DNA of 64,000 bases from Candolleomyces eurysporus (GCA_027579435.1 JANBPK010000740.1:1-64000), one strand, 5' to 3'; counted from the first letter of the stretch, positions 1 through 12,115 are shown. Program-made: numbers and translations. Notes: generated from the letters alone by a model not told the origin.

Positions 1-730
1 CGAGTTGTTCTTGGATCGTCGTTAGTTTGTCGGCGGGTTTGGTGGGGCGGGATGCAGATGAGGATGAAGAGGCGGTGGAGCGGAGGGTGCGTCCTACACC
101 TCGGGTGCCGGTGGCAGCAGAGGTAGATGGGGGTTTGCGAGCTGTGGTTATGGGGACGCGTACCGGACCTGACCGTCCCCCAGAGGACGAGGGAGGTGGT
201 GCACTGGTACCCCTCGTGGTACTCTTTGACAGGGTAGGAGGGGGTCGTGAAGTAGATAAAGCAGATTTAGGCAGGCCTTTGCCAAAGTTGCTGCTCGAAA
301 GTGTGGGGACCTTGGTGCCTCCTTTGGCCGCGGTATCACTGGAACCGCTGGAGTTGAGGTTGGGTGCGGTTTTGGAAGGACCTAGAGGCCCTTTACCCTT
401 GGCAGCAGCAGAGGTGGAGACGGTACGTGCGCGTGTAGGCCTAGACGACCCTGCACCTCCTATCGCAGCTACCTTCCTAGGTCTNTCTGCACCGAGCTCC
501 GTAAGCTTATCTTGAGCTTCAGAGTAATTGCTATCATCCTTGCTGTTTGTTGAATGAGCCGGGTTGGTGATATTCAAGCTATCGTTCTCGTCATCTTCTT
601 CCTCATCGATNATGTTGGATTTTCGTTTTCGGGTNTTGACNTATGCTGCGGAGGCGAGTGTTGGGGCCAGTTCAGAGGTGGTGAGATGGTGATCTGGGGA
701 GGAACTTCGGAGGCGGGGGAGGCGGGACAT
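1..730 (-). CDS. Unidentified basic, Ser/Pro/Ala-rich protein, N-terminal part (runs off window)
   Basis: On the minus strand one frame stays open from an ATG at 730 to the window edge, so only the first ~243 residues are present. The protein begins MSRLPRLRSSSPDH, has a basic stretch KTRKRKSN followed by an acidic patch (DEEDDEND) near residue 45, and then about 150 residues rich in Ser, Thr, Pro, Ala, Lys and Arg. The last visible residues (DKLTTIQEQL) look like the start of a helical or coiled-coil segment. A disordered basic tail followed by a coiled coil would fit a kinesin-14 type motor or another microtubule-associated protein, but no motor domain is in view, so this is a guess. The frame stays open upstream of the chosen ATG, so an upstream exon is possible. 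It is divergent from APN2 with about 270 bp between the starts. Confidence 0.45.
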   Translation of the reverse strand, partial: MSRLPRLRSSSPDHHLTTSELAPTLASAAXVXTRKRKSNXIDEEEDDENDSLNITNPAHSTNSKDDSNYSEAQDKLTELGAXRPRKVAAIGGAGSSRPTRARTVSTSAAAKGKGPLGPSKTAPNLNSSGSSDTAAKGGTKVPTLSSSNFGKGLPKSALSTSRPPPTLSKSTTRGTSAPPPSSSGGRSGPVRVPITTARKPPSTSAATGTRGVGRTLRSTASSSSSASRPTKPADKLTTIQEQL

Positions 731-1002
731 ATTGTCGGCTTGCTCCCTGGTGGCCTGTGTTCGTTTGAGTCGAGGTCTTGAGCCTTGAGTCTTGCGGAGA
801 TTTTCGCGGCGATGGAGAGCAGTCAGAGCACGACGAGCTCGACGATGACGATGGAAAGCGCAACGAGGAAGAGCAAACAAACAAGGAACCCAACAACGCG
901 TCAAGCACGTGACGGCGTCATGAATTGGCACAGCCACAGCCCTTCTCTTGGCGCTGGCACTAATCTCATTCTTCTCCACAGAAGAGGATGTAGAAGGGGA
1001 GG

Positions 1003-3621
1003 ATGAGGGTGTTGACGTGGAATATTGTGAGTTNANCACCTGTATCTNTGGCTCATNGGNTTATGGTATGTGCAGAATGGCGTTCGGACGCTGCCTCAGT
1101 ACCACCCGTACGTGTTTCAGGCGCGTCATTAATTCCTTCTTGCTGAATGATTGGCCAGGTANAACACTTTTAAATCCTTTGACGAGATATTACAATACCT
1201 CGAAGCNGATATACTATGTTTTCAAGGTCCGTTCGTCGTCCTCTTCCCCAACTAACACGCTTTGTAATACTNTATTGAAACACCAGAAATGAAAACCTCC
1301 CGCAAACTCCTCACCCGACCCGTAGCCCTCCCACCNTCCTTCGACTCGTTCTTCTCCTTCCCCACACACAAAACGGGGTACTCGGGCGTTGCTACGTACA
1401 CCCGAAAGCNCGGNCCTTGCTGCGTTCCTCTNAAAGCNGAGGAAGGCNTGACGGGTCTACTTCAGCCCAAGCCGCCATTAGGACGCGAAGAGAGAGTGAG
1501 CTCTGGGTCGGAAGCNTACCCTCCACCCCCACTTCGACTCGCTTCTCTCTCTGGTGTCAGCGNAGACCTAGAAGAAGATGACGCGGAAATNGACTACAAG
1601 CTCCTCGACAGCGAAGGCCGCTCNCTNACNCTCGACTTTGGGTTATTCGTCCTCATCAACACCTACTGCCCAAACTCCGACTCCTCTGAAAATCGTGCGT
1701 CGTTCAAGAAACAGTACCATGCGCTCCTCTCNTCNCGGATCCACACATTGATACACGAAGAGAAGAGGGAAGTGATCTTGGTNGGGGACTTGAATGCGTG
1801 TGCGGGTGCGATAGACCACGTCGAGGGNGAGTTGATCGTTGCAAAGGCTCAGCAGGAGAAAGCGCTGATGAATGCTGACGTAGCAGAGGTGGAAGGAGAA
1901 AGCNGAGGAGGCGGAGCGGAGGAAGATCTGTTTTTCGGGGGCGAAGGGAGGGAGGCCAGGAGGTGGTTGAGGGATTACTTGATTCCCGACGACGTCGAGG
2001 GCGGAGTGCAGAGCNAGNGANGAAGAGGCAAAGGAACAGCGGAAATGATAGACATAACGCGTAAATTCTGGCCTGGGAGGAAGGGGATGTATACATGTAA
2101 GTCCTCNGTCTCCTTCTCACTTCCTTCCCTGCCCCATTCCCTTTACCATTCATCTATCTCTTTCACTTTCACTCTGACTGAACGCTGAACCCACTCGCAT
2201 TGCTAGGCTGGAACACAAAACTCTCAGCCCGCTCCACAAACTATGGCACCCGCATCGACTACATCCTCATCACCCCCGGTTTGCTACCCTGGATCAAACA
2301 CGCCGATACGCAGCCTCATATTAAAGGCAGCGATCACTGTCCTGTGTATGTCGACTTTCACGACGAGATCACGGTTGAAGNTGGGAGGAAGATCAGGTTG
2401 GAAGAGGTGTTGGGTGCGAAGANGCCAGCGGCCGGGACTGTGGAGAAGGAAGGAGANGAAGAAGAGGNTGCCACCNCCGCGTATNGCAGCTCGATTCTGG
2501 GANGAGTTCTCCGGGAGGCAGACNTCGTTGCAGCAGTTCTTCGGNGCTGGNGCAAAGAAGAAGGATAAAGCGGGCAACTCGTCGGGGAGCGCGACTCCTG
2601 CGCCTATACCNACCACTNTCANGCCTANTGCTACTGTTCCNACGCCTACTCCTCCAGCNACTGTACCCGAACCTGAATTGGATGACACACCTACTNNTAC
2701 TCCNNCNCCNACNCCAACTGAAACNCCTGNCACTGGAGTGGACCTAACGGAAGAAGAAGGTGCATCGACGACCCCGANTCCTACAGTCTTGAAAGCATCC
2801 ACTTCAACGCCNACATCGACGTTTGGGAAACGAAAACTCACAGCACCCGAGCCCGTCGCTTCGTCCTCCAAAAAACCGAAGAAAGGGGAGAGCGACAAGA
2901 AGAAGGGACAGCAGAGCATTGCTAGTTTCTTCGGCGGGAAGGCTTCGCAGCCCAAGGGCAAATCGTCTTCGTCGTCGAAAGGTGCCAAGAACGGACCTGC
3001 GGCAAAGACAGACACGGAGGATGAAGTGGTAGATGTTGACATGGAGGCGGACGCGGCGGAGGTGGATCTAGACGANGACTACAAGCTCGCTCTTCGGCTT
3101 TCTCAACAACAGGATGGCGGCGACGAGGATGATGGCACGNCNTTCCCCACNTCCTCGCAAANGACGAAAGGGAAGGGAAANGATNGTANGANCAGCAAGG
3201 ACGCGTGGACGACCCTCCTCGCGCCCACCCAAGCTCCAAGGTGTAGNGTNCANAANGANNTAGCGAAGGAGCATACCGTGAATAAGCCTGGCCCGAATAA
3301 GGGCAAGAGGTTCTTTATATGTTCGAGGTGAGCCCANACTTNACTGCTCCTTGGTCTCTNNTCTTNTNNCANGTACNTTTCTTCTACCACCATCGTCATC
3401 TTTCTTNATCATACATCTCCATCTTTCTCTTTCCCGTTGAGAATGCGACGCTAACTTGACTTGCTCTNCCCAGGCCCATAGGCCCCGGCTACGACATGGG
3501 CAAATCCGAACGACCACGCGAACATGTAGACCCTCAATATAAATGCGACTTTTTCATGTGGTCGAGTGATGCTAGGAAGGAGATGATGGCCGCGGGAAAG
3601 GGGAACANAGGAAAGCAATAG
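1003..3621 (+). CDS. APN2: DNA-(apurinic/apyrimidinic site) endonuclease 2, APN2 type
   Basis: Class II AP endonuclease of the ExoIII/APE2 family, acting in nuclear base excision repair and 3'-end clean-up. Spliced model: 1003-1026, 1076-1107, 1159-1226, 1287-2096, 2207-3327, 3474-3621, about 733 residues. The first exons give MRVLTWNI, NGVRTLPQYHP and the metal-site region ILCFQE. Further on are INTYCPN, GDLNAC, RIDYILIT and the catalytic GSDHCPV. The C-terminus has a GRF zinc finger (C near 3250, then NKPGPNKGKRFFICSRP and YKCDFFMW). Two PCNA-interacting-like motifs lie between: QTSLQQFF (about 2517-2544) and QQSIASFF (about 2910-2935). The N at 2485 must be an extra base, because dropping it joins the nuclease frame to the C-terminal frame. 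The length and the order nuclease, linker, zf-GRF match the family. Confidence 0.93.
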
Positions 3622-4244
3622 ACGTGTTAGCGTANTTCGGNTGGATTGAGTTTGTTATTTTCTTGGGAAAGATGTACATANCGNCTTATAGATCCTCTTG
3701 GTGTNTTGTCTAAGGTATGTAAATTGCTACAGTCGATGACTCTTNTTTCNNNCCGCGGAGCTGACAGTCGCCCACAGGCAAGCAGATGTACAGAACGTTC
3801 GATCCGACCAACGGCTGGTAAGATCGATCGTGTNGAGGCAGCGGGCGGTTTTGGTTTNGCTGGCTGACTGGCTGGCTGGCTNNNNGNNNNACTGCCGGGC
3901 GAGATTAAAATCCTCAAAAAAGAGCCGTTGCCCCTCCTTCGAATTCTCCAACATCTCTCTCTCTTCCTTCTTGCCNTGCCCTTCGAATTTTCGCCCTCAG
4001 AAGCCCCCATCTCGNATCTGATCGCCGTTCTCAACAATCTTGTTGACGGGCGTCCTCGTCCCTCTTTGCGCGCGGGCGGCGTTGTCCGTCAGCAACCCCT
4101 GCACCGTGGTGCACGCTCGGCCTCCAGGATCGTCTGTCATCTCACTTAGTGCCCTCGTCGGCGCACAACGCAGACTCTTTCATCCATCGTCCAGTTCCTA
4201 AGCACCGCCATCACGCCACCCCACCACTTGTCCTCCTGCCAGAG
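3622..4244 (+). other. Intergenic, APN2 3' end to transporter start
   Basis: No coding frame supported by splicing or family resemblance was seen. It holds a short imperfect ggct/gact tract with a cluster of N near 3857-3890 and the presumed 5' leader of the transporter, whose first in-frame ATG is at 4245. Confidence 0.6.
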
Positions 4245-6159
4245 ATGAACGTCGAGAAATTCACCCAAACTCGTACCTTCAAGCGCCGTTATCCAAAATG
4301 GATGATAGGAAAACCGTTACTCTTCGCCTCTAGCGCCCTCGCGTCGCTTGGAGACGCGATGTTCGGGTACAGCCAGGGAGCGATCGCTGCCAACCAAGTC
4401 CAGCCGTCGTTCATTCAGCGGATGTATGGTGGTCCCTTGTTGACTTTGCAGGAAGTGCAGAGGGGCGAGACGGGGGTGAATCCGTCGTTGCAAGGTCAGT
4501 TCTCTCTTTCGCTCAAAGAACGAGAATTGATTGCTGACCTTACACAACCATGTCGCCTTGGATATGTGCATTCTACAGCCATCGTAGTCGCATGCCTCAA
4601 CCTCACCGCCCTGCTCTCCTCCTTCTTCGCCGCATACGTCTGCGACTCGCTCGGACGACGCATGTCCGTCCGTGTGGGAGCCGTCATCTACTTCTGCGCT
4701 TCGCTCATCCAGATCTTCATGCCCAACCTCGCCACACTCATCGCAGGACGGTGCATCCAAGGCCTCGCGGTCGGCATGCTCTCCATGACCGTCCCCATCC
4801 TCCAATGCGAGATCGCTCCGGGACACGGGAGGGGCCTCTTCGTCTCCATCGAATATTTCTTCCTGAATTCCGGGTACGCGTTGTCCGCGTGGGTGGGGTA
4901 CGGGTTCTTCTTCGCGATGCCGAGCGAGATTAGCTGGAGGGGGCCCTACGTCGTCCAAGCGGCGCTCGCGATCATCCTCTTCGTCTGGACGTTCTACCTC
5001 CCTGAAACCCCCCNGATGGCTCGTGCAGCACGGGTACAGGGAAGAGGCGCTGCAGAGTCTGGCGGATCTGCATGGGACTGGAGACGCGAGCGACCCGCAG
5101 ATCGTCAAGCAGTTTGCGGAGATCGAGAGGACGATTAATGTGGAGAAGGCTATGGGCGAGGTGGGGTGGATGGAGCTTTTCAAGCAGTATCCGAGGAGGT
5201 GCTTGGTCGGGATCACCTGCCAATCGTTCGCGCAGAGTAACGGGATCAACGTTATACTGTATTACCTCCCCGAGAACCTCACCCGTGCTGGGTTCAGTAT
5301 CCAGAAGAGCTTGTTGTACGCCGGCGCTTGTGCACTCGTTTATTGTGCGGGTACGCTTCCGACTATGGTTTGGATTGATAAGTGGGGGAGGAGGAAGTTC
5401 CTTTTGGGTGGAAGTCTTGGGTTGGCGGCGGCGTTGGCGGTTGTGGGTGCTTTGCAGTTTCGTGTGGATGGGTTGCCCCAGGGAGAAGTGAGGGTGCCGA
5501 CTGCTAATGGGCTTTTTGCGTTTGTGTGCATCTACCTCTTCATCTTTGGTGCATCGTAANGTCTTCCTCGCCTTTTTCCTTGATATTTACATGTAACTGA
5601 CGTTTTCAATTATCTTTCTAGATGGGGTCCCGCACCATGGCTCCTTGGTGCCGAGATCTTCCCGGTACGCGCTAGAGCCAAAGGCATGGCACTCTCCACT
5701 TCGGTCAACTGGACCTCCAACTTTCTCATGGCGTTCCTCACTCCCATCTTGTTCAACGCTATCCATGGTGGATTCTGGTTTATCCTCATGGGTTCTTGTT
5801 TGGCGAGTTTTGCTGTGGTGTGGTATATGTATCCCGAGACGAGCGGGAAGACGCTCGAGGAGCTTGGGGAGGTGTTCGGGGATCAGGAGACGACCTCATC
5901 GCCGTTCAAGGATGCTGTTCAGACTGTTCGACTTGACGGTGGTGGGCCTGATGGTGGCGCTGGAGAGGCACTCCTTGTGTCGGGTGACGCGGTGATTTTG
6001 GAGCCGAGAGCGCTTTTGGACGTTGCGAGAGCTTTGGCTCCGGCTTCTGAAGTCACTTTGGCCGGTAGTCAGAAAGACAAGGATAAGGATGGGAGTTCGT
6101 CGCTTTTGAAGGTTGGTAGTAGGGAGGAGAAGGCGAGTCAAGTCAGTAGGGAAGTGTGA
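4245..6159 (+). CDS. MFS sugar porter (hexose/disaccharide transporter family)
   Basis: Plasma-membrane sugar/H+ symporter of the major facilitator superfamily, sugar porter family. Model: 4245-4494, 4579-5555, 5622-6159, about 587 residues. The intron at 4495-4578 is 84 nt and in frame, but its GT-AG ends, branch-like gctgac and the family alignment favour splicing. Family signatures seen in order: DSLGRRMSV after TM2, GRCIQGLAVG, PETPRWLVQHG, AQSNGINVILYYLP in TM7, DKWGRRKFLLGG, PVRARAKGMALSTSVNW, and PETSGKTLEELGEVF after TM12. The N at 5014 is an extra base: without it ETPRWL is restored. The cytosolic tail of about 100 residues is hydrophilic. The substrate cannot be told from sequence. 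It lies tail to tail with the GH5-like gene. Confidence 0.92.
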
Positions 6160-7338
6160 CCATCGGTGAGAATGCATTGTATCAACCTCCATTTTCTTGT
6201 TCTTTTCTCGTACGTTAGATACCCCCGCATGTCTTTCCCCGGACGCGCAGATATGTTTCTAGATGTCGTAGTAATTATATCCTGTACCATTTCGGTTACT
6301 TCGACAAATTCCCCATTGCCTCATCGGCAATCGCTCTTTGGTCACTTCGGGCGACCCAGGTACGGGCCGTATGGCGTTCTCTTTGACATTGCTAATCTGA
6401 GGCTTGAGCTGGTTTTGACATCGTTCGCAGCCTGGAGTTGGACAACGCTAAGCGCTGCCTCAGGCCAAATAAAAACCGGCATGCCGGGGTTGGTTTAGGC
6501 CCAGAAAGTCCTGATGGAAAGTCTTTGATCAAGATAGGCACTCAAACATGAGGCGGATTTATGAAACACGGCTCGTTTTCTTTTTCATGAGTAAACAAGG
6601 CACAACATGTGGGTGCTTGTAGGCTCACAAATTTTTTTTGGCGTCGGTTTCTACGCAGCTGGCACGGACAGCGTCTTACAGTACAAGAGAGTGAATTCAT
6701 GGGACTGCTTAAATTGGCGAACTCTGCTCGCAGAAGACGTAAATGTTCTATGGTTATCATGTACATTTTCTCATATCTCAAGAAGTTTACAGTACAACGG
6801 TTAAATCATGCGTTCCCTTTACAGCTCCCCTTGCCTATTTACACGTCGTTGAACAACGGTCGACCGCGGAATGATTTCTTTCAAGTTTGCTCTTCCGTGG
6901 CAGATATTGGCGGCCCGAGTAGCGGGCGTTGCGGCGAAGCTGGCTTTGAGGATTAGAAGAATTAACAGATCTACTGAACCTAATTCACACACACACACAC
7001 ACACACACAACGGCGATGTTCACGGAGAAAGAATTGATGGACGTCTTTCCATCATCCCCAGGCCCAAGCGATGAACGACGTTGCTTGTGAAAGAACTCCA
7101 CTGTAACAAATATTGAGTATTCGCTGTTTGCAAGACTGGAGTGGTAGACGACGCCCCCATTACCAATATGTTGAGCAGACGTAGACGGTATACCCTGATT
7201 CCTCGAATGAATTGCAACATAAATAATACATTGTCCTTTTAATGCGAAAAGTAGAATGAACGTTTGAAGTTAACGCATGCCGGTTATTGTAGGGCTTGGA
7301 TTAGCGAATGGATAGGGTGGAGTGAGCGCAGACTCTCT
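6160..7338. other. Intergenic between convergent transporter and GH5-like gene
   Basis: This stretch must hold the 3' UTRs of the two convergent genes. Frames are short and show no family resemblance. The only distinct element is the CA microsatellite at 6986-7009. Confidence 0.6.
6986..7009. repeat. (CA)12 microsatellite
   Basis: An uninterrupted run of CA dinucleotides lies between convergent genes. It is a simple sequence repeat, probably length-variable between strains. Confidence 0.95.
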
Positions 7339-9949
7339 TCAGCATGCTCGCGTGAAAGGGACGTCAAGGGCATCCCAAGCATCTGGATAGCTGCATCCAG
7401 CCACTGGTGTTGGAGCGAGGGCTCTCCCCAATGGCGATCCTTGGCTGATTACGATGGCTTTTCCCTTTGTATCCGTAAACGTTGGAGCTGGAAGTGTAAT
7501 GGGACTTCCTGTTGCCGTATAAGTTGGTAGAACAACTTTAGGCGAACCCGTCCCAGTGTTCATAATTGTTGCAGGCGGCCAAGGGTACTTCGCAGCGTCG
7601 GTGGCGACGAAGGCTCCCTCACCCCCAGTCATCCAGGGAGCATAAGTGCCATCCCAGGTCGGAGTGTAAGATCCATTAATGGTCTTGCATACTCCTAATG
7701 CACTCCGAGGATCATCTGGAATCCAACCTTCCTGCAATCCGAGCTGATATGACCAGAGCGGTGCTTCAACTTGCCCCTTCATTGACGGCCCAATCTAGTC
7801 CACCAAGAGCGACGGTTATACACATGGTGTCAGCAAGAAGGTTTTGTAAGAGTACTAACCTTCCACGTATAGAAGAAATAGTCCCCAAGAGCATCCATCT
7901 GGGCTAACACGAGCTGCTTTAAAGACACCTTTAATTTTAAACCCCAATTCTTGGAGCTCTCCCAGAGGTTGCAGTCGCCTCCATAGCTTGAGTTACCTTC
8001 TACCCCACGGAGGAAAAGTCCACAATCCAAGAACGCAGGACTGAATCCTCCAGCAACTGTGATCCCAAAATCTGAACGGCTACGAATGTCGTCAGTCAAC
8101 TACCCCAGCAACAAAACGACGGGACCACACAAGGTATTCACCTTTCGTCCATAGGCTGCCCGAGGTCACAAGCTTGCTGCACTGTCCCAGCAGAGACCGA
8201 GTCCATCGTGACTGGTGAAAATGCGAGATAGATGTGACTTTCGATTACAACCCGGTCTGCGCCATTCATGAAACCATTGAAGAGCGAAGAGGACATAAAT
8301 GCGTTATCGATACAGACAAAAGGCCCCTTTCCTTTACCAAACCCCGTAGTCTCGCGGATCATCCTGTGCGCTTCGACGTAGCTGAAGGAGACAAACTCAA
8401 TTTTTGGACGATCGATACAGAGGTAGGAGACTTACAAGCTACGAAGCTGGTCCATACCGATCGATGTAGGGACCGGTTCACTGAGAATACTGAGCATTGG
8501 CACCACGTTCACCCATTCTGGCTGGGAGATGAATTCGGTGAGCACTCGAATGTAATACAGCGTTCTCTGTGCATTAGCCATGCCCATAACGCCGCTGAGG
8601 AAGTTGAGGGACCCATATTTTCCTCCATGGGCAAATCCTGCACAATGGGGGCGTGCCATTACTCATGGAGTGAAGAATTGGAGGATTATTGAACTCACCA
8701 TTCTGGGACCCAGGTACTACCTGCAAGACTAGATTGACGCGTAGGCCATACTTTCTACACCATTGAAGGACACGGATGATGTAGCTGTAAATTTGGACGA
8801 GGTCGGTACAAACTCACAGCTTGAAGGATAGGCCGAGATGCTTACTTCCAGCTGGTTTTCGCGAGGAATGGCTCCCCAGGGAAAACTTCAATCGTCCAAA
8901 ACCCGATAGGTAGCCTTACCCACGTCAACCCAGCTCCAGCAATCTGGGCGATATCCTTCTCCGTCTGAGAGCATTGGCATCAGATACAGTCACGATTGGC
9001 GATGATATTTGGGAAACATACAATGAACGTTTTATAGTGCTCTTCTATTTGACCAAGGCCACCGCCCGCTGGATCGTTGCTCATAGCGATGCTAAGGCTC
9101 CATTCGTCGACGGCCTGTGGATACCGTTGATATAGTGAAGGCGAGACGAGGGGTTCGAGAACGAATAAACCCGCGAGATTGACCCTGTATGCAAAAAAGC
9201 TTAGTCGCGGTCCTCAATCCTCCAAGTGGCATACCATACCCATGAATTCGATTATCCATGAAGTCCCAAGAGTCATTGAGGGCTGGAGTCCAAGAATTTG
9301 GCCGAGCGCTCTCATCGTACGGATTATCGGGATCATGAACCCCTTTGTGATATGAGCATCTAGAAAGCAAGGAAACGGTGGGGCCACTCACAGTAACCGC
9401 CAAATGGATTTAAATAAGTAAACTGCGAGCCATCCTCCATTACAACCTGTGAGCCATTGCCACCTCGCGTTGCTGGTTGTGACCTGCGCTTCACCACCAC
9501 AAAGTAGACGGGTAGCACAATTGAAAGGGCGACAACAATGAAGGTAACACTCCCAACAATAAGAAGAGCTCTTCGACTGCAACTGCGTTGCTGCCTTCTA
9601 ATAGGGATCACGAAATCAAAGGAATTGTCATGATCTCTTACTGGTCCAGCATATTGCAACTCATGGAACGGTACAACACTGGGTGTCGCTAATACGACTG
9701 GCGAGGAAGATACATTTATTTGGCGTTTTCCAGTTCGAGTATGTCCTGGCTGCGGTGGGAGTTCGTTTTGGGACGAAAGCAGAGGGTCGTTCGAATGAAT
9801 TCCATCCCCAGGTTGGTGATTTGAGCTCGCTGACGCGCCTTGGGGAAAGATTGCTTGGGCTCGCACCAGAAGTCCAGCACATTTCGAATTTTTCACGCAC
9901 CAGAACTCTCCTCCACCTGATATGGAGGCGGCAGATCACGGGCAGACAT
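7339..9949 (-). CDS. Membrane-anchored GH5 exo-beta-1,3-glucanase homologue, predicted inactive
   Basis: Ten-exon model: 9949-9901, 9829-9392, 9342-9240, 9184-9022, 8964-8846, 8784-8699, 8637-8436, 8381-8142, 8079-7860, 7794-7339; phases agree throughout, 691 residues. A cytosolic tail beginning MSARDLPPPYQVEESS is followed by one membrane helix (VGSVTFIVVALSIVLPVYFVV), giving a type II membrane protein. The ectodomain matches exo-1,3-beta-glucanases of the ExgD/GH5_9 kind: FGGYWVHDP, GLFVLEP, WVRLPIGFW, VPGSQN, GKGKGPF, SHIY, LEAPLWSYQLGLQEGW-like end. Key positions differ: LDLH is read as LVLQ, the NE pair is SE (ILSEP), and the nucleophile motif GEFS is GGFS (codon GGA near 8062). The proton donor Glu, the Arg and HxY are kept. 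I infer a pseudoenzyme. The acceptor of intron 1 and the start (alternative ATG at 10021) are the least certain parts. Confidence 0.85.
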
Positions 9950-11729
9950 GTTAAAAGATTGGGAGGATATATGGGAGTCCGCGGGCACATTCGCCAGCCC
10001 TGAGCGCCTTGGCCGCTTCATGGAGGAGAATAGGAACACGGAGCTGCGTATTGGAAGATGTTGAGGAGGGAAGGGAAGAAGCGATGTGAAACAAACCCAT
10101 TCCTCCTGGTTTTCATTCCATCGTGAAACCAACATCGTGGCGATTTGTGGCGGACCCCATCAATGACCATTGAGTGCAATCGGCACGCCAGCCACTCGAT
10201 TGACGCTGCTAACCATTGATGGCAAGTATGCGGCAGCCGGGCAGCGCCCATCCACTCCTTGATCAATAATGTAGCCCTCCGGACAGGCCGGGACCCTCGG
10301 GTCTTTCATATAGATCGTAATCAACTGAATCATGTGTAGGTCATTAGATTTCAGGTCATAGAACGTACTGAGGGGACAAGGTAGGTATAACAGTATTTAT
10401 AACAGTATTATTCGACAAAAAATTGTGATTCCACTAGAAGACGTAGGTGCAACCCTCAAGTTGCACCAAAAGCTCACTTCGTAGGTATTCGGTTCCAGTG
10501 TTTGACGACAAGCATACTGTGCACTCGGATCTGGTGAAACGTCCTTTGCGTCGATCATGTGGTGGATTTATGCCTCGAATGCTATGGAAAATACCAAAAA
10601 AATAATTTTTGATCATCTTGAATTTCGACGTATATAACTTTGCCCGTTGCTATTCGAAGCCGTGAATGATGAATTCATTCCAACGAATCTCCAAAATCTC
10701 AGAGCTCAAAAAACTTGCAAATTCTCAAAAACTATTCAGTGTGGCAAGAAGGGCAGGAAACCATTGCAATTCCGCCAGCCCTATTGCCTGGCTGACGCGG
10801 CAATGCAAGAAATTTGCTGCATGCTTGTGTTTTCGATAAAAGAGGTGAAGTTTTCGATTGCCTTTTTGAGAGCTTCTGCCAGGGTATCTTCTCCGGACAT
10901 CCGCCGATCGATGCAAGTTCCGAAGGCCCCAGTCGACAGTATGCTTCATTTGACTGGGGTGGTGGGACTCGGAAGGAACGGGTTACGCCAGCTCCCATAT
11001 TTGGCAAGCGCATTGCTGTTGATCGAGGCTGTCAATGAATATGATGGAGTTCAGAGTTACTAAATGGAACCGGAGATGCAAAGATGCCATTCTGGACACA
11101 ACCACATCCCGGAGGGCAGATCAGAGTTGGAATTACGGTGTGAGGTAGCTTTAGTATGACTTAGTGAGAACCGATCAAAAAAANTACTCACTCCTTCGAG
11201 AGATGCACACCTATTAGTGGAAAAAATTGAGGTGCAGAACACGATTTTCCGTGAGAAAAGCTACTTTCTAGGCCACACAGAGGAATGGCGTCACAAAATT
11301 GACATTGCGGTATACATAGATTTTAACAATGTGCATGCTAATTTTCAGGGGATTGGGGCTACGGGAGGGCTTTCCCTCATGAATCAATGCTGCGTGACGG
11401 ACAGGGTGATGAGGAGGACGGTCTGAGGACCCATCAGATCTCAGTCTCGTCCGAATGCCTAACCAACAAACCGAGAGTCGCGTAAACGTACGTGACGCTC
11501 TATCACATTTCGTGACATTTCGTGGCATTCGATTTTGCAACTCCCTGCCCTGGGGCACTTGTTTCACTGGCATAAGAAATGGGCAGAACCCTTTAAAAGA
11601 TATAGATCAAGCACTGTGTAAGCTCTCAGAACGCCCCGCTCAATGAGCGACATCGGTCAACAATTTTTTTTGGCAACTCCATGCCAACGATGGCACGCCC
11701 TGAGACTACTGTACCGAACTGTATGGTAG
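9950..11729. other. Intergenic; promoter side of the GH5-like gene
   Basis: Moderately AT-rich DNA with short frames only. No tRNA, transposon ends or family-like protein were recognised. A minus-strand stretch near 11040-11150 reads as a short Cys-containing peptide (CPPGCGCVQNG), too little to call a gene. Confidence 0.5.
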
Positions 11730-12002
11730 AAACTCCTACCAAGGCTGGAGCATTTCCACTTCAGCTTGGCGCGAGAAGAAGAATTTGAAGGCGACGAGCT
11801 GGTGGACTTTGTGGAGGGACGACTAAAGTACGCTGGTTTTCCGCCTGATTCCGGAGAGCGTCTTACCAAGCTGAAGTACGCGTATGGGGGGTTCGTCTCT
11901 GAACCGAATATTGACGAGGAGCTGAAGGAAAGGGGAGTCAATCTCGATGGGGTTGAGATTGGGCTCGAGTCCGAGTTGGAGTGCCGGTGCAATTCGATAT
12001 AG
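11730..12002 (+). pseudogene. C-terminal fragment of an F-box/LRR-type protein
   Basis: The plus-strand frame after an in-frame stop near 11727 reads KLLPRLEHFHFSLAREEEF and continues to a stop at about 12002. It resembles the last ~85 residues of the neighbouring F-box protein on the opposite strand: LPRLEHFHFSL versus LPNLQHLHCRL, ELVDFVEGRLKYAG versus QLVEFIERRLMYAG, LTKLKYAYGGFVS versus LARLKSVYMGFVS, ELKERGVNLDG versus ALLERGVDMRG. There is no ATG, no F-box and no preceding repeat region, so it is a truncated paralogue, convergent with the complete gene at 12116-13657. The local similarity is in protein only; the DNA has diverged, so the duplication is not recent. Confidence 0.75.
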
Positions 12003-12115
12003 ATCATCTAGTAGTCTTTCGATTCAATTTATAGAGTAGTTTCCGAAAGTGGTGGGGGTGTACTACATATACAAGAAGAATACTTAAAAGCCGCTTTCAA
12101 CATCATGCCAGGGCT

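Noticed and set aside
4495..4578. Reading through this 84-nt segment as transporter coding sequence
   Set aside because: It is in frame without stops, but it has GT-AG ends and a branch-like site, and would add 28 residues in an unlikely place.
9344..9391. Short 32-nt intron ending at ttctag in the GH5-like gene
   Set aside because: It gives the wrong phase; using the next acceptor gives a 49-nt intron and restores the family motif FGGYWVHDP.
7339..9949. Calling the GH5 homologue a pseudogene
   Set aside because: All ten exons splice in phase without stops or frameshifts, so the gene looks maintained; only its catalysis is in doubt.
11040..11150. Small Cys-rich secreted peptide on the minus strand
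   Set aside because: Only about 30 residues read cleanly, with no signal peptide or start.
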